In this document: positions 9,378-19,377 of the stretch, one piece after another | Position numbering within the stretch: position 1 is the first letter of the stretch | Layout: each line of letters opens with the position of its first letter | NCBI RefSeq assembly: GCF_000661955.1 | Contig: NZ_CP007597.1 | Location: 1,047,605-1,111,604, forward strand | DNA from: Stenotrophomonas rhizophila | GTDB taxonomy: Bacteria; Pseudomonadota; Gammaproteobacteria; Xanthomonadales; Xanthomonadaceae | Direction: 5' to 3' | DNA length: 64,000 nucleotides | Notes under the pieces: generated by a model | Told to the model about the DNA's origin: nothing | The model's database searches: none | The model's input: the letters and a program-made list of their open reading frames with translations, nothing else | Made by a program: the position numbers and the translations under genes

Positions 9378-9710
9378 TCATTGGTGCTGCCAGCTCACCG
9401 GCTGGCCTTGGCGCTGGCCGGTGGCCAGCCACAACAACAGCCGCAGTCCGCTGCGGCGGACCACCGTATCGGCGGGATCCTGGTCGGCCAAGCAGGCCAG
9501 AAGCGCGTCCATCGCGGCCGGCAGGTCATCGGGCGCGACACCGCCGCGGGGTGCACGCAGCAGCTGCGCCAGCCACGGATGCGCCGCCGGGTCGATGCCG
9601 TGCAGCCACTGCTGCTCATGGAAGGACAGGAACTGCTGCGTGGTGGCGCAGCGCAGCGCAATCTGCATGAGCCTCAAGGCCAGTGAACGGGCCAGCCAAT
9701 GTATAGGCAT
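9378..9710 (-). CDS. Small uncharacterised protein
   Basis: 110 residues, predicted soluble and helical (ALRLMQIALRC, LRLLLWLATGQRQ), no recognised motif. An internal ATG 14 codons in (MQIALRC) is an alternative start. It is upstream of, and probably co-transcribed with, the 103-residue protein. Its promoter must lie in the 75-bp gap shared with divergent poxB. Confidence 0.55.
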   Translation of the reverse strand: MPIHWLARSLALRLMQIALRCATTQQFLSFHEQQWLHGIDPAAHPWLAQLLRAPRGGVAPDDLPAAMDALLACLADQDPADTVVRRSGLRLLLWLATGQRQGQPVSWQHQ

Positions 9711-9785
9711 TTCACGCCACCTGCCTACAGGAAGATCACCTGCGGCTGGCTAGGCTGGGGGTCCCCCGTCCAAGGCTGTTCCCCC

Positions 9786-11507
9786 ATGAGCAAGCGCGTT
9801 GCCGAGATCGTGGTTGAAACCCTGCAGGCTGCCGGTGTCCGTCATTGTTACGGCATCGTCGGCGATACCCTCAACTACGTCACCGATGCCATCCACCACA
9901 GCGATATCGAGTGGGTGCACATGCGCCATGAGGAAGTGGCCGCGTTCGCCGCCGGCGCCGAATCGCTGATCAGCGGACAGCTCACCGCCTGCGCCGGTTC
10001 GTGCGGGCCGGGCGGGCTGCACTTCATCAATGGTGTATTCGAGACCAACCGCAACCGCGCGCCGATGGTGCTGATTGCCAGCCAGGTGGTCACCGCCGAG
10101 CTGGGCATGGAGTTTCCGCAGGAGGTCGATTTCAAGGCGGTGTATGCCAGCTGCAGCGTGTTCTGCGAGCAGGTGCACAGCCCCGAACAGGCGCGCCGCG
10201 TGGTGGCGCTGGCCTGCCAGGCGGCCATCAGCCGGCGCGGCGTGGCCGTGGTGATCCTGCCGGCCGACATCAGCGAAGCGATGGTCAAGCACGACGTGCC
10301 GTTCTCGGTGCACCACACCCAGCCGGTGCTGCGCCCCAGCGATGACGAGCTGCAGCGCATCGCGGCCTTGATCGGCGACGGCAAGCGCGTGGGCATCTAC
10401 GCCGGGGCCGGCTGCGAGCATGCGCACGACGCGCTGGTGGCGCTGGGCGAGCGGCTGCAGGCGCCGATCGCACACACCTCGCGGGCCAAGGATTTTGTCG
10501 AGCATGACAACCCCTACAACATGGGCATGACCGGCATCTTCGGGATCGAATCGGGCTACCACACGCTGATGGCCTGCGACACGCTGCTGTTGCTCGGCGC
10601 CGATTTCGCCTGGGGCCAGTACTACCCGGACAAGGCCACGCTGATCCAGGTCGACCGCGATGGCAGCCACCTTGGGCGCCGCCACCCGGTCACCCTGGGC
10701 GTGGTGGGCGACATTGGCCCGACCCTGGACGCCCTGCTGCCGATGCTGCCCCCGCGCCAGGACCGCAGCTTCCTGGACGAGTGCATCGAACACCGCGAAA
10801 AGGCGCTGGCCACGCGCGAGAAGGAAGAGCAGCCGGGCGAGGGCGAACTGATCCATCCGCAGCACCTCACCGCGTTGATCAACCGCCACGCCAACGACGA
10901 TGCGCTGTTCACCGCCGACGGTGGCTCGCCGATGGTGTGGATCCTGCGCCATATCCGCACCAATGGCCGCCGCCGCACCCTGACCAGCCTGCTGCACGGC
11001 ACGATGGCCAATGCGATGCCGCAGGCGCTGGGCCTGCAGAAGGCGTATCCGGGTCGGCAGGTGATCTCGCTGTCGGGCGATGGCGGCATTGCGATGCTGC
11101 TGGGCGACCTGCTCACCGCCGTGCAGGAAGACCTGCCGATCAAGGTGGTGGTCTACAACAACAGCTCGCTGAACTTCGTGGAGCTGGAGCAGAAGGTGGA
11201 AGGCCTGCTGGACAACTACACCGACCTGAAGAACCCCGATTTCGGCCGCCTGGCCGAGGTGATCGGTTTCTACGGGCGCACCGTGACCCGCTCGGAAGAC
11301 CTGGAGCAGGCGGTGAAGGATTTCCTGGCCCATCCGGGCCCGGCGCTGCTGGACGTGCACACCAGCCCGACCGAGCTGGTAATGCCGCCCCAGGTGGAAG
11401 CCAAGCAGGTGGCCGGCACCGCGCTGTATGCGGCCAAGGCGTTGCTGAGCGGGCGGGTGGGGGACGTGCGTGATCTGCTGGCGAACAATTTCCTCAACAA
11501 GCCCTGA
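9786..11507 (+). CDS. poxB: Thiamine-pyrophosphate pyruvate oxidase / quinone-dependent pyruvate dehydrogenase
   Basis: 573 residues, the length of E. coli PoxB (572). N-terminal TPP-binding PYR domain (YGIVGDTLNYVTDAI with the activating glutamate in MRHEEVAAFAAGAE), central FAD domain (GIYAGAGCEHAHDAL), and C-terminal PP domain with the GDGGIAMLLGDL...VVYNNSSLNF thiamine signature. It oxidises pyruvate to acetate and CO2, feeding electrons to quinone at the inner membrane. The start is the ATG directly after the cccccc run; no operon partner is seen. Confidence 0.9.
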   Translation: MSKRVAEIVVETLQAAGVRHCYGIVGDTLNYVTDAIHHSDIEWVHMRHEEVAAFAAGAESLISGQLTACAGSCGPGGLHFINGVFETNRNRAPMVLIASQVVTAELGMEFPQEVDFKAVYASCSVFCEQVHSPEQARRVVALACQAAISRRGVAVVILPADISEAMVKHDVPFSVHHTQPVLRPSDDELQRIAALIGDGKRVGIYAGAGCEHAHDALVALGERLQAPIAHTSRAKDFVEHDNPYNMGMTGIFGIESGYHTLMACDTLLLLGADFAWGQYYPDKATLIQVDRDGSHLGRRHPVTLGVVGDIGPTLDALLPMLPPRQDRSFLDECIEHREKALATREKEEQPGEGELIHPQHLTALINRHANDDALFTADGGSPMVWILRHIRTNGRRRTLTSLLHGTMANAMPQALGLQKAYPGRQVISLSGDGGIAMLLGDLLTAVQEDLPIKVVVYNNSSLNFVELEQKVEGLLDNYTDLKNPDFGRLAEVIGFYGRTVTRSEDLEQAVKDFLAHPGPALLDVHTSPTELVMPPQVEAKQVAGTALYAAKALLSGRVGDVRDLLANNFLNKP

Positions 11508-11517
11508 GCCCGTGGAG

Positions 11518-11767
11518 GGTCACCACCAACGGTGGTGACCTACCGGGGTGGCGGGCGTCACCACCAACGGTGGTGACCTACCGGGTAGGTGCCGACCGTT
11601 GGTCGGAACGGCGCTGGCTGGCTGCCGACACCGTCGGACCCACCCCGGTAGTGCCGGCCGCTGGCCGGCTCCCGATACCGTCGGACCCACCAAGGTAGTG
11701 CCGGCCGCTGGCCGGCTCCCGATACCGCCGGATGCATCTGAGGAGCCGGCCAGCGGCCGGCACTACC
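11518..11767. repeat. Cluster of six SMAG palindromes of several subtypes
   Basis: The 400-bp gap between poxB and the permease gene is mostly palindromes. Two carry TCACCACC / GGTGGTGA arms (11518-11543 and 11557-11580, minus), one TGCCGACC (11585-11609, plus), two TGCCGGCC (11648-11673 and 11696-11720, plus) and one the reverse of that (11744-11767). No gene is visible in the gap. Confidence 0.9.
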
Positions 11768-11907
11768 GGATGCAATGGCCGCTTGGATCACGGGGCGGCA
11801 GCGCGTATGCGCTGACGCGTACACCCCCGGCGTTCCACCCATGCGCCTGTTACTGGCGGCGGTGAGGCCCTACCATCGGCTACCCCCTCCCCACGGCAGT
11901 GCCGCGC

Positions 11908-13518
11908 ATGTCCGCCCCCGCTCCCGTCCGCTCCGGACCCCTCCGCTGGTTCGTTGCCGGCGATTTCAATGGTTTCTTTGGCTTGGTGGTCGACAACCTG
12001 TCGATCCTGGGCTTCATCGCGATGGCGCTGGTCGGCATCTTCCAGTTCCCGGCCGACGTGGTGTTCGGCCGCATGTTCCCCGGCACCGCCTTTGGCGTGC
12101 TGGTCGGCAACGTGCTCTATACGTGGATGGCGCGGCGGCTGGCCACGCGTACCGGCCGTGACGATGTCACCGCGATGCCGCTCGGCCTGGACGCGCCCAC
12201 CAGCATCGGCATGGCGCTGCTGGTGCTGGGTCCGGCCTTCATCGCCTTCAAGGCGCAGGGCCTGGCGCCGCACGACGCGGCGATTGCCACCTGGCAGCTG
12301 GGCATGGCCTCGCTGGTGATCATGGGCGTGCTGAAGGTGATCCTGTCCTTCTTCGGCGAAGCGGTCACCCGCGCGCTGCCGCGCGCCTCGCTGCTGGGCT
12401 CCATCGCCGGCATCGCCATCGTGCTGATGGGCTTCCTGCCGCTGCTGGAAACCCTGCGCTCGCCGGTCGTCGGCTTCGTCACCCTGGGCCTGCTGCTGTA
12501 CGTGCTGATCGCCAAGCGCAAGCTGCCGGTCCGCGCGCCGGGCGTGCTGGTCGCTTTCGTGTTCGGCACCGCCCTGTACTACGGGCTGGGGCTGGCCGGG
12601 CTGGGTGCGCCGGGCTTCCACGTACCGGCCTGGACGCCGCCGCAGGTGGTGCTGCCGTGGCCCACGCTGGGCTTCATCGACGGCCTGCCCACGGCCATGA
12701 CCTACCTGCCGCTGCTGCTGCCGTTCGGCCTGCTGATGGTGGTGGGTGGCATCAATGTGTCCGAGAGCGCGCGCGCGGCCGGCGACGATTACCGCACCCG
12801 CGACATCCTGCTGGTGGAAGCGGTGGCCACGCTGGTGGCCGGGCTGTGCGGTGGCGTGGCGCAGACCACCCCCTACATCGGCCAGCCGGCCTACAAGCAC
12901 ATGGGCGCGCGCAGCGGCTACACGCTGCTGACCGGCCTGTTCGTCGGTATCGGCGGCATCCTCGGGGTGATCTCCGGGCTGGTGCAGTGGCTGCCGCTGG
13001 CGGTGCTGGCGCCGATCATCGTGTACGTGGCCATCGACATCACCACCCAGGCCTTCCAGGCCACCCCGCGCGAACATGCCGGGGCGATGGTGCTGGGCTT
13101 CCTGCCTTCGGTGGCCTATCTGCTGGCGATCAAGGCACCGGGCTGGATCGCGCCGGAGCAGCTGGCGGCGATGACCACCACGCTGGACGGGCACGGCCTG
13201 CCGGAACTGGCGGTGATCTTCACCCTGGGCAACGGCTTCATCATCACCTCGATGCTGTGGATTGCCGCGGTGGTGGCGATGATCGACGGCAGGTTGCTGC
13301 GCTCGTCCGGGTTCCTGCTGGTGGCGGCGGCGTTGACCCTGTTCGGGCTGATCCACTCGGTGGACCCGCGCGGCGGCATCTACCTGCCCTGGCAGCTGGA
13401 GGGGTTGCCGAAGCTCATCATGTGGCAGTTCGCCGGGGCCTACGTGGCACTGGCCGGGTTGCTGGCGCTGCTGTCGCTGCAGAAGCAGCCGCGCGTGGAT
13501 CACGACCAACGGTCGTGA
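11908..13518 (+). CDS. NCS2/AzgA-like purine or xanthine/uracil permease
   Basis: 536 residues, 12 or more hydrophobic helices, no signal peptide. N-terminal DFNGFFGLVVDNLSIL and the later VGGINVSESARAAGDDY and GGVAQTTPYIGQPAYKHMGA blocks are typical of the nucleobase-cation symporter-2 / sulfate-transporter-like fold (AzgA branch, adenine-guanine-hypoxanthine). The substrate is inferred only at family level. The ATG is preferred over a GTG nine bases upstream. Its last codons and its TGA stop lie inside a SMAG palindrome. Confidence 0.8.
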   Translation: MSAPAPVRSGPLRWFVAGDFNGFFGLVVDNLSILGFIAMALVGIFQFPADVVFGRMFPGTAFGVLVGNVLYTWMARRLATRTGRDDVTAMPLGLDAPTSIGMALLVLGPAFIAFKAQGLAPHDAAIATWQLGMASLVIMGVLKVILSFFGEAVTRALPRASLLGSIAGIAIVLMGFLPLLETLRSPVVGFVTLGLLLYVLIAKRKLPVRAPGVLVAFVFGTALYYGLGLAGLGAPGFHVPAWTPPQVVLPWPTLGFIDGLPTAMTYLPLLLPFGLLMVVGGINVSESARAAGDDYRTRDILLVEAVATLVAGLCGGVAQTTPYIGQPAYKHMGARSGYTLLTGLFVGIGGILGVISGLVQWLPLAVLAPIIVYVAIDITTQAFQATPREHAGAMVLGFLPSVAYLLAIKAPGWIAPEQLAAMTTTLDGHGLPELAVIFTLGNGFIITSMLWIAAVVAMIDGRLLRSSGFLLVAAALTLFGLIHSVDPRGGIYLPWQLEGLPKLIMWQFAGAYVALAGLLALLSLQKQPRVDHDQRS

Positions 13519-13602
13519 TCTACCGATCACTACCCGGTAGGCACCGACCGTTGGTCGGTGCGGAATCGCAGCAGGGTAATCACGGCCAACGGTCGTGATT
13601 AC
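13498..13602. repeat. SMAG cluster joining two converging genes
   Basis: Three palindromes: 13498-13522 (ATCACGACC / GGTCGTGAT), 13537-13563 (GGCACCGACC / GGTCGGTGC) and 13578-13602 (AATCACGGCC / GGTCGTGATT). The first supplies the end of the permease gene and the last supplies the stop codon of the convergent glutathione transferase gene. Confidence 0.85.
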
Positions 13603-14309
13603 CGGTCGCCGTCCAGTTCCGGGTAATGGCGGAAGATGCCGTTGGTGTTGAACGCCAGCCGGCGGTCGGATGCCAGGTAGGCGGCGATGTTCGGTCGCCG
13701 TTCCACCCGGTCCTTGAGCGCGCGCAGCAACGGCACGGTGGGCCACAGCGCCTGCATGCGCCGCGGGAACATGTAGTCCAGCCCGCTCAGCAGCTGGAAC
13801 AGCGACAGGTCCACGTAGGAATGCTCGCGCAGCGGATGGCGCTCGCCGTTGTCCTTCAGCACGCCTTCGAAGTAGCCCAGGAATTTCGGCAGCCGCTCGG
13901 CACGCATTGCCTCGGCGCGTGCCTTGGCTTCGCGCTTCTGGTCTTCGTAGTACGTCGATGCGGAGATCGGGTGGTGGGTGTCGTGCACTTCGGCGACCAG
14001 GTCGGCGATGGTCAGCTGCAGCTGCAGGGCCTGCTGCCGGCGTGAGGCGGCCTCCGGCACCAGGCCGAGCTCCGGCGCAAGGTAGTCGAGGATCGCGCCC
14101 ACCTGGGCCACTACCTGCCTGCCACTCTTCAAAAAGGGCGGGGCGAACGGGCGCAGGCCGTCTTCCTTGCCCTGCAGGAACGGCTGCATCACCGCGTCGC
14201 CATGCACGCGCGCCATGTCGGTGTAAGCCGCGCCGGCATCTTCCAGCGCAAGCCGGATGAACTCGCCACGGCCCTGGATGCCGGTCCAGTAGTAAAGCTC
14301 GTAATGCAT
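13599..14309 (-). CDS. Glutathione S-transferase family protein
   Basis: 236 residues. The N-terminal thioredoxin-like domain begins HYELYYWTGIQGRGEFIRLALEDAG, with a tyrosine in the usual catalytic region and GRGEFIRL helix. An all-helical C-terminal domain follows, with FLGYFEGVL and YVDLSLFQLLSGLDYMFP. Similar proteins are annotated as sigma/alpha-like bacterial GSTs. GGAG eight bases before ATG supports the start. Role: conjugation or reduction of electrophiles in the cytoplasm. Confidence 0.85.
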   Translation of the reverse strand: MHYELYYWTGIQGRGEFIRLALEDAGAAYTDMARVHGDAVMQPFLQGKEDGLRPFAPPFLKSGRQVVAQVGAILDYLAPELGLVPEAASRRQQALQLQLTIADLVAEVHDTHHPISASTYYEDQKREAKARAEAMRAERLPKFLGYFEGVLKDNGERHPLREHSYVDLSLFQLLSGLDYMFPRRMQALWPTVPLLRALKDRVERRPNIAAYLASDRRLAFNTNGIFRHYPELDGDR

Positions 14310-14519
14310 CACGGTGCTCCACAAGAACAGTGCACAGCATCGGCGTGCCCATGCAAAGCGGGCGTGAGCGTGTGGTGGTTCACGTGGCAGCGGTTCATCG
14401 CGCCTGCGGGATGATGCGGTGACAACGCGCGCGCTGCGGTCATGCAGGTGCGCGGGGAACCCCGTCCGATGGCGGGGGTCATACGGTGTCCAGGCACGTG
14501 AAGCGCGAGGTACGGCAAC

Positions 14520-15353
14520 ATGCAGAAGAGCGGAAAGGCGATCTGGCCGTGGGTGTTGGGTATGGTGGTCATCGGCGGTGCGGGAACGTGCTTGTTCAGC
14601 GACACCCTGCGCGGTCTTGTTGATGACATACAGGTGCCGGTGCAGGCGCCGGCAGTACAACAGGGCGCGGCTACGAAGATACCGCCCGTTCCTGCATCAC
14701 CTGCGGCGCCGGCGCCGGCTCCCATCCAGCATCCGGTCGATCCCCGTGATGCGGCTGATCCGGCACTGCCCACGTTGGCCGACAGCGACGGCCCGGTATT
14801 CGAGACACTGAGCGCGCTGTTCAATGGCGACGGCGCACTGGCACTGCTGCTACGCGATCATCTGGTCCAGCGCGTGGTCACCCATATCGACAACCTCGAC
14901 AAGCCCAGCGTGCCAACGCCCGCGATGGCGGTGCGTGCGCTGCCCGGCAGCCTGCAGGTCGAGACGATGGATGGCACCGTGTACATCGCCAAGGCCAATG
15001 CCGAGCGCTACGCCCCCTACGTGAAGGCGTTTACTGCATTGGATGCGGGCGCAGCGGGTAAGGCCTATGTGCGCGTCTACCCGTTGCTGCAGCAGGCGTA
15101 TGCCGAACTGGGCCAGCCCAACGCCTACTTCAATGACCGGTTGGTGGCGGTGATCGACCATCTGCTGCAGACACCGGAGCCGCCGCGTCCGTTGGCGGTG
15201 ACGCGCGATGAGCGCGGCCGCTATCGCTTTGTCGATCCTGCGTTGCAGTCACGCTCGGTGGGGCAGAAGCTGCTGCTGCGCATGGATGCCGCGCAGGCGC
15301 ACGCAGTAAAGCAGCAGCTGCGGGCGATCCGCGCGGCCATCAGCCGCGGCTGA
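14520..15353 (+). CDS. DUF3014 family membrane-anchored protein
   Basis: 277 residues: a single N-terminal membrane helix (IWPWVLGMVVIGGAGTCLF), a proline/alanine-rich periplasmic linker (about 40-75), then a globular domain with LPTLADSDGPVFETLSALF, VVTHIDNLDKPSVPTPAMAV and PNAYFNDRLVAVIDHLL, which is the DUF3014 pattern. Function unknown; a single-pass inner-membrane protein facing the periplasm. It converges on the peroxidase gene 9 bp away. Confidence 0.8.
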   Translation: MQKSGKAIWPWVLGMVVIGGAGTCLFSDTLRGLVDDIQVPVQAPAVQQGAATKIPPVPASPAAPAPAPIQHPVDPRDAADPALPTLADSDGPVFETLSALFNGDGALALLLRDHLVQRVVTHIDNLDKPSVPTPAMAVRALPGSLQVETMDGTVYIAKANAERYAPYVKAFTALDAGAAGKAYVRVYPLLQQAYAELGQPNAYFNDRLVAVIDHLLQTPEPPRPLAVTRDERGRYRFVDPALQSRSVGQKLLLRMDAAQAHAVKQQLRAIRAAISRG

Positions 15354-15362
15354 TCGCACGCG

Positions 15363-16463
15363 CTACAGGGCGCGCAGGAACGCTTCCAGGTCCTGCAGCT
15401 CCTGGCGGCTGAGTCCGCGCGGGCGCAGCAGCGGGTCCGGTTGCGGGAAGGGCGACGCGTCGGCAGCAGCCCCTGCCGGCGCGCGCGGCTTGCCACCGCC
15501 CACGTTGTAGAACGCCAGCACGCCGTCCAGTCGCGGCAACAGACCGTTGTGCATGTAAGGCGCGGTGTTGGCCACGCCGCGCAACGAGGGCGTGCGGAAG
15601 CGGCCGCTGTCGGCCGGGTGTCCGGTCACCTCATAGCGGCCCAGGTCCTGGCGCGCGCGACCGTGGAAATGCAGGCCCAGGTTGTGGAAGCCGTTGTCGG
15701 TCAACGCGGGACCGCTGTGGCAGTTCATGCAGCCGGCGCGGGTGCGGAACAGGTGCAGTCCGCGCAGCTGCGCATCGTCCAGGGCGCTGGACTGGCCACC
15801 GAGAAAGCGGTCGAAACGGTTGCGGGAGGGGGCCAGGCTGCGCTCGAACGCGGCGATGGCCTGGGCCAGCTGGCGGGTATCCACGCGGTCGTCGCCGAAC
15901 ACCGCGGCAAACGCCGTGCGGTAGTCGGCATCGGCGCGCACGCGCGTAGCCGCATCCTCGGCATGGAAGGCCATTTCCTTCGGGTCGGCGATCGGCTCCA
16001 GCGCTTGGTCTTCCAGCGTGGCTGTGCGACCGTCCCAGAACAGCGTGTGCGCGTAAGCGGCCATCGCCACGCTGGGGGCATTGCGGCGGCCGGGCTGGCG
16101 GTCGTGGCCGAACGACACGCGCCGACCATCAGCGAAACCGAGGTCGCGTTCGTGGCAGCTCGCGCAGGCGATCTGGCCCGAGCGCGACAGACGTGGGTCG
16201 TTGAACAGGCGCTGGCCCAGGGCGACTTTGGCCGGCGTGGACGGATTGTCGCGCGGTTGCGGTGGTGGCCCGAGCGGGGCCAGTTCCTGCCAGGCCACGC
16301 CGGGGTCGATGTGCGGCGCCGGCCACTGCGCGGCGGGTTGGGTGTAGCGATAGCGCAGGCACACGGCGCTGGGCATCGGCGTGTCTGGCAGCGTCGGCCC
16401 GCAGCTGGCCGGCGGCGCCTGCAGTCTGTCGCGCTGGGCGCCCGCCGGCAGCACGCACAGCAA
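15363..16463 (-). CDS. Di-heme cytochrome c peroxidase / MauG family protein, start uncertain
   Basis: The reading frame has two heme c attachment motifs, CASCH and CMNCH, in the spacing of bacterial di-heme peroxidases. The family signatures NAPSVAMAAYAHTLFWDGRTATLEDQAL, here split across the domain, and RTPSLRGVANTAPYMHNG are also present. It should act in the periplasm, reducing peroxide or oxidising a partner. The listed start is a TTG inside what looks like the signal peptide: the frame continues upstream (LHRWLRRLAASALLLCVLPAGAQ in two parts) without ATG, GTG or TTG. A CTG start at 16502 or 16532, or a sequencing indel, is likely. It directly follows the TBDR stop. Confidence 0.75.
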   Translation of the reverse strand: MLCVLPAGAQRDRLQAPPASCGPTLPDTPMPSAVCLRYRYTQPAAQWPAPHIDPGVAWQELAPLGPPPQPRDNPSTPAKVALGQRLFNDPRLSRSGQIACASCHERDLGFADGRRVSFGHDRQPGRRNAPSVAMAAYAHTLFWDGRTATLEDQALEPIADPKEMAFHAEDAATRVRADADYRTAFAAVFGDDRVDTRQLAQAIAAFERSLAPSRNRFDRFLGGQSSALDDAQLRGLHLFRTRAGCMNCHSGPALTDNGFHNLGLHFHGRARQDLGRYEVTGHPADSGRFRTPSLRGVANTAPYMHNGLLPRLDGVLAFYNVGGGKPRAPAGAAADASPFPQPDPLLRPRGLSRQELQDLEAFLRAL

Positions 16464-16528
16464 CAGAGCGCTGGCTGCCAGACGGCGCAGCCAGCGGTGC
16501 AGGACGCTCGATCGGGCGGTTGTCGCAC

Positions 16529-19320
16529 TCAGAACCGGTAACCCACCTCAACCCAGAACGAACGGCCCATCTCGTAGTACGGCACCGACACCGGGCCGTT
16601 GGATACGCCGTTCACGTTGCTGGCATCGAGCAGGTTGAACACATCCACGTTGCTGAAGACCGTGCCACGCGTACCCACCGGCAGTTCCCAGGCCAGGCGC
16701 AGGTCCCAGGTGAGGGCGGGGCTGAAGCTGCGTTCCTCCCAGATGTCCACCGACTGGCCTTCGTACACGGTGTTGAGGTTGGTGTCGGCCACGGCGCTGA
16801 AGGCGGCGCGGTAGCGCAGGAAGTTGCTCACCGTCAGGTGGGCGGCGGGAATGCGCGTCATCGTGGTCAGGCGCGCGGTCCACGGGCGGTTGAAGTTGTC
16901 CGCCGGGCGGTCGCGGTAGCGCATGAAGTCACCCTGGTAGCGGATGATCGGGTCGAGGTAGTACATGCGCCCGTCTTCATTCTCGTAATCCGGGGCGGAG
17001 GCGCGGCTGTCGGTCCAGTCCAGGGCGAGCATGCCGGTGGTGTAGGTGTTGCCCCAGCGCAGGGCGCGCAGCGGTTTGATCACCAGGCTGTAGATGTCGG
17101 TGCGGCTGCGGCCGTCGTTGGTCCAGGTGGTGTAGCTGTTGGACAGGGTGGGGTCGTCGGCCGGCGCGCCGAGGTCACGGCGGGCACCTGGATCACCTGG
17201 TCGCGCCCGGTGCGGTTGACGTACTTGAACAGCACGTCGAAACCGCCCCACTGCTGCTGCGCACCCAGCATCCATTCGTCGTCGTAGGCCACCTTCAGTT
17301 CGTTGAAGCGCACCTGGTTGGTGGCCTGGGTGCCCTGCGTCCATTCGGCGTCAAGGCTGCTGCGCCGCTCGCTGTTGTAGCGCAGGCGGTTGACGCCATC
17401 GCGCAGCTGCCAGGTAGCCGCGTTGCGACCGTAATAGCGGTTGGCGCCGGCCAGCAGGCGGGTGTTGCCGGCATCGTGCAACTGGTAGGCGGCGGCCAGG
17501 CGCGGGGCTACGGTGGTCTGGTCCATGTAGCTGTCCGCGTCGACACGCAGGCCCGGACGCAGTTGCAGCGCGCCGATCTGGATGTCGTCTTCCAGATAGG
17601 CGGCGCCGCTGTCCACGTTGAAGCCGATGCGACCGGCGGCAAAGCGGGTGCGCTGGCTGAAGTACTGGCCCGGCCACCCGGTGGTGCGGGCCGCGCCGGT
17701 GTCGGTGAGGCCCAGCGAGCAGGTGGCGGTGTCGGTGACACCGGCGCGGTTGGTGCAGGTGTCGGTGCGTACCGGCACCACATAGGAGCTTGCGTCCTCC
17801 AGGCGCTCGAAGGACACGCGCTCGTGCGCCACCTGCAGGCCGGCCGACAGCCGATGGGTCATGCCCAGCCATTGAAACGCATCGGCGTTGGCATCCACCT
17901 TGTACTGCAGCCGCGAACTCTGCTGCTCGATGCTGCCGTACTCGCCCTGCGTCGACGACGCCGTGGTGCCCCACGGTTTGGAGGCCGAGTGCAGCCAGGT
18001 ATAGAAGTCGTTGGCGTCGGCCTGCCGCGACTGCTCGGTGTCGCTCCAGCTCAGCTGGTGCTGCAGGCTGCCCCAGTTGGCCTGCCAGTTTGCCTTTACC
18101 TGCGCCTGCAGACCGCCGCTGTCGATGTCCAACGCGCCGTCGGCGCTGTTGGAGCGGAAGTAGTGATTTTCACTGGGCGCGTAGGTCACGCTCGCGTCCA
18201 GGTCGAGCTGGTCGCTGGCCTCCCAGACGGCCTTGACGAAGACGTTGTCGCTGGCGCGACGCTGGGTTTCCTTCTGCGCGCCGTAGGTATCGACCAGGTG
18301 CGAGGAATAGAAATAGCTGGGAATGGTGGAGCGCTTGCGGGTCACGCTGGCCAGCAGGCCGACGGTGTCGGTGACGTAGCCTTCCAGGGTGGCGCGGGTG
18401 ATTTCCTTCTTGAACTCCGGCTGGCCATCGTTGTAGCTGGAGGCCTTGTTGTAGCTGTCGGCGATGTCACCGTTGAGGTGGTAGCGCGTCCATTCCGAAC
18501 GGGCCATCTGGGTGGACACGCTGCCGGACAGCGTGCGGCTCGGGCGGCGCGTAGTCGCATCGACCACGCCGCCATTGAAGCCGCCATAGGCCGCCGAGAT
18601 GTTGCTGTCGAGCACCGTGATGTCCTCCAGCAGGTGGGTGTCCAGCGCCAGGGCCTGCGCGCCGCCGGGGACGCTGTCCAGCCGGTAGGGCGAAGCGTCG
18701 GCGGCCGGGTCGATGTCGTTGTTGAAGCTCACGCCATCCACCAGGAACGCGTTCTGGTAGAACTTGGCACCGTTGATGCTGATCTCGGCGGGGCTGATCT
18801 CACCCGGATTGAAACTGCCCAGCTGCGCGTTGTCGAACTGCACCGCCGGGTTGATCTTCAACAGGCTGGTGATGTCGCCATTGCCGGCCGGTTGGGCCTG
18901 CACGTAATCCTGGCCGAGCGTCATGCCTTCGCCGAACAGGGACGCGCCCGTGCTGCCCACCCTCAGCGCGGGCATGGTGCCGCCTCGGCTGGTCTGGGCG
19001 GGCTGTTCCAGGGTGTAGCTGCCATCGTCGCGCCGCACGGCGCGTAGTCCGGTGCCGGCCAGCAATGCCGCCAGGCCGTCTTCCAGCGGCAGGTTGGCCG
19101 GCACGGAGGGCGCGCGCCGCCCGGCGGTCAGCGCCGGATCGAACGCAAGTGCGACGCCGTGCTGGCTGGCGAAGGTGGACAGCGCCCGGCCCAGGGGCAC
19201 CACGCGTTGCAGGGCGGGGGAGGTGGACGGCGCATCGGCGGCAGCGGCGTGCAGCATGGGCGTGGACAGCACGGCCAGCGACAGGGCGCTCAGGGTCAGC
19301 AGGCGGGAAGATCGGGTCAT
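16529..19320 (-). pseudogene. FecA-like TonB-dependent receptor with STN domain, frameshifted
   Basis: Signal peptide, then an STN domain (residues about 38-108: VPLGRALSTFASQHG ... GLAALLAGTGLRAVRRDDG) as in transducing receptors, plug (SINGAKFYQNAFLVDGVSFN, LLEDITVLDSNISAAYGGFNGG) and barrel. Translation from the ATG is intact to about 17185 (RDQVIQVPAV). It then derails, while the next frame continues the barrel (LGAPADDPTLSNSYTTW) to a good terminal VGYRF. One base is missing, or two are extra, near 17165-17190. Corrected length is about 930 residues. This is either an inactivated gene or an assembly error. FecR and FecI genes lie upstream and a peroxidase downstream. Confidence 0.85.
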
Positions 19321-19377
19321 GGTGGGGGTCTGGAATGCAGGGGTTCTCTGTGTTGCCCCGTGAGATCGAAAAAAGTG

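Noticed and set aside
14309..14824. Minus-strand 171-residue frame near the DUF3014 gene
   Set aside because: Antisense to the DUF3014 start, low-complexity Gly/Ala/Thr composition, no motif.
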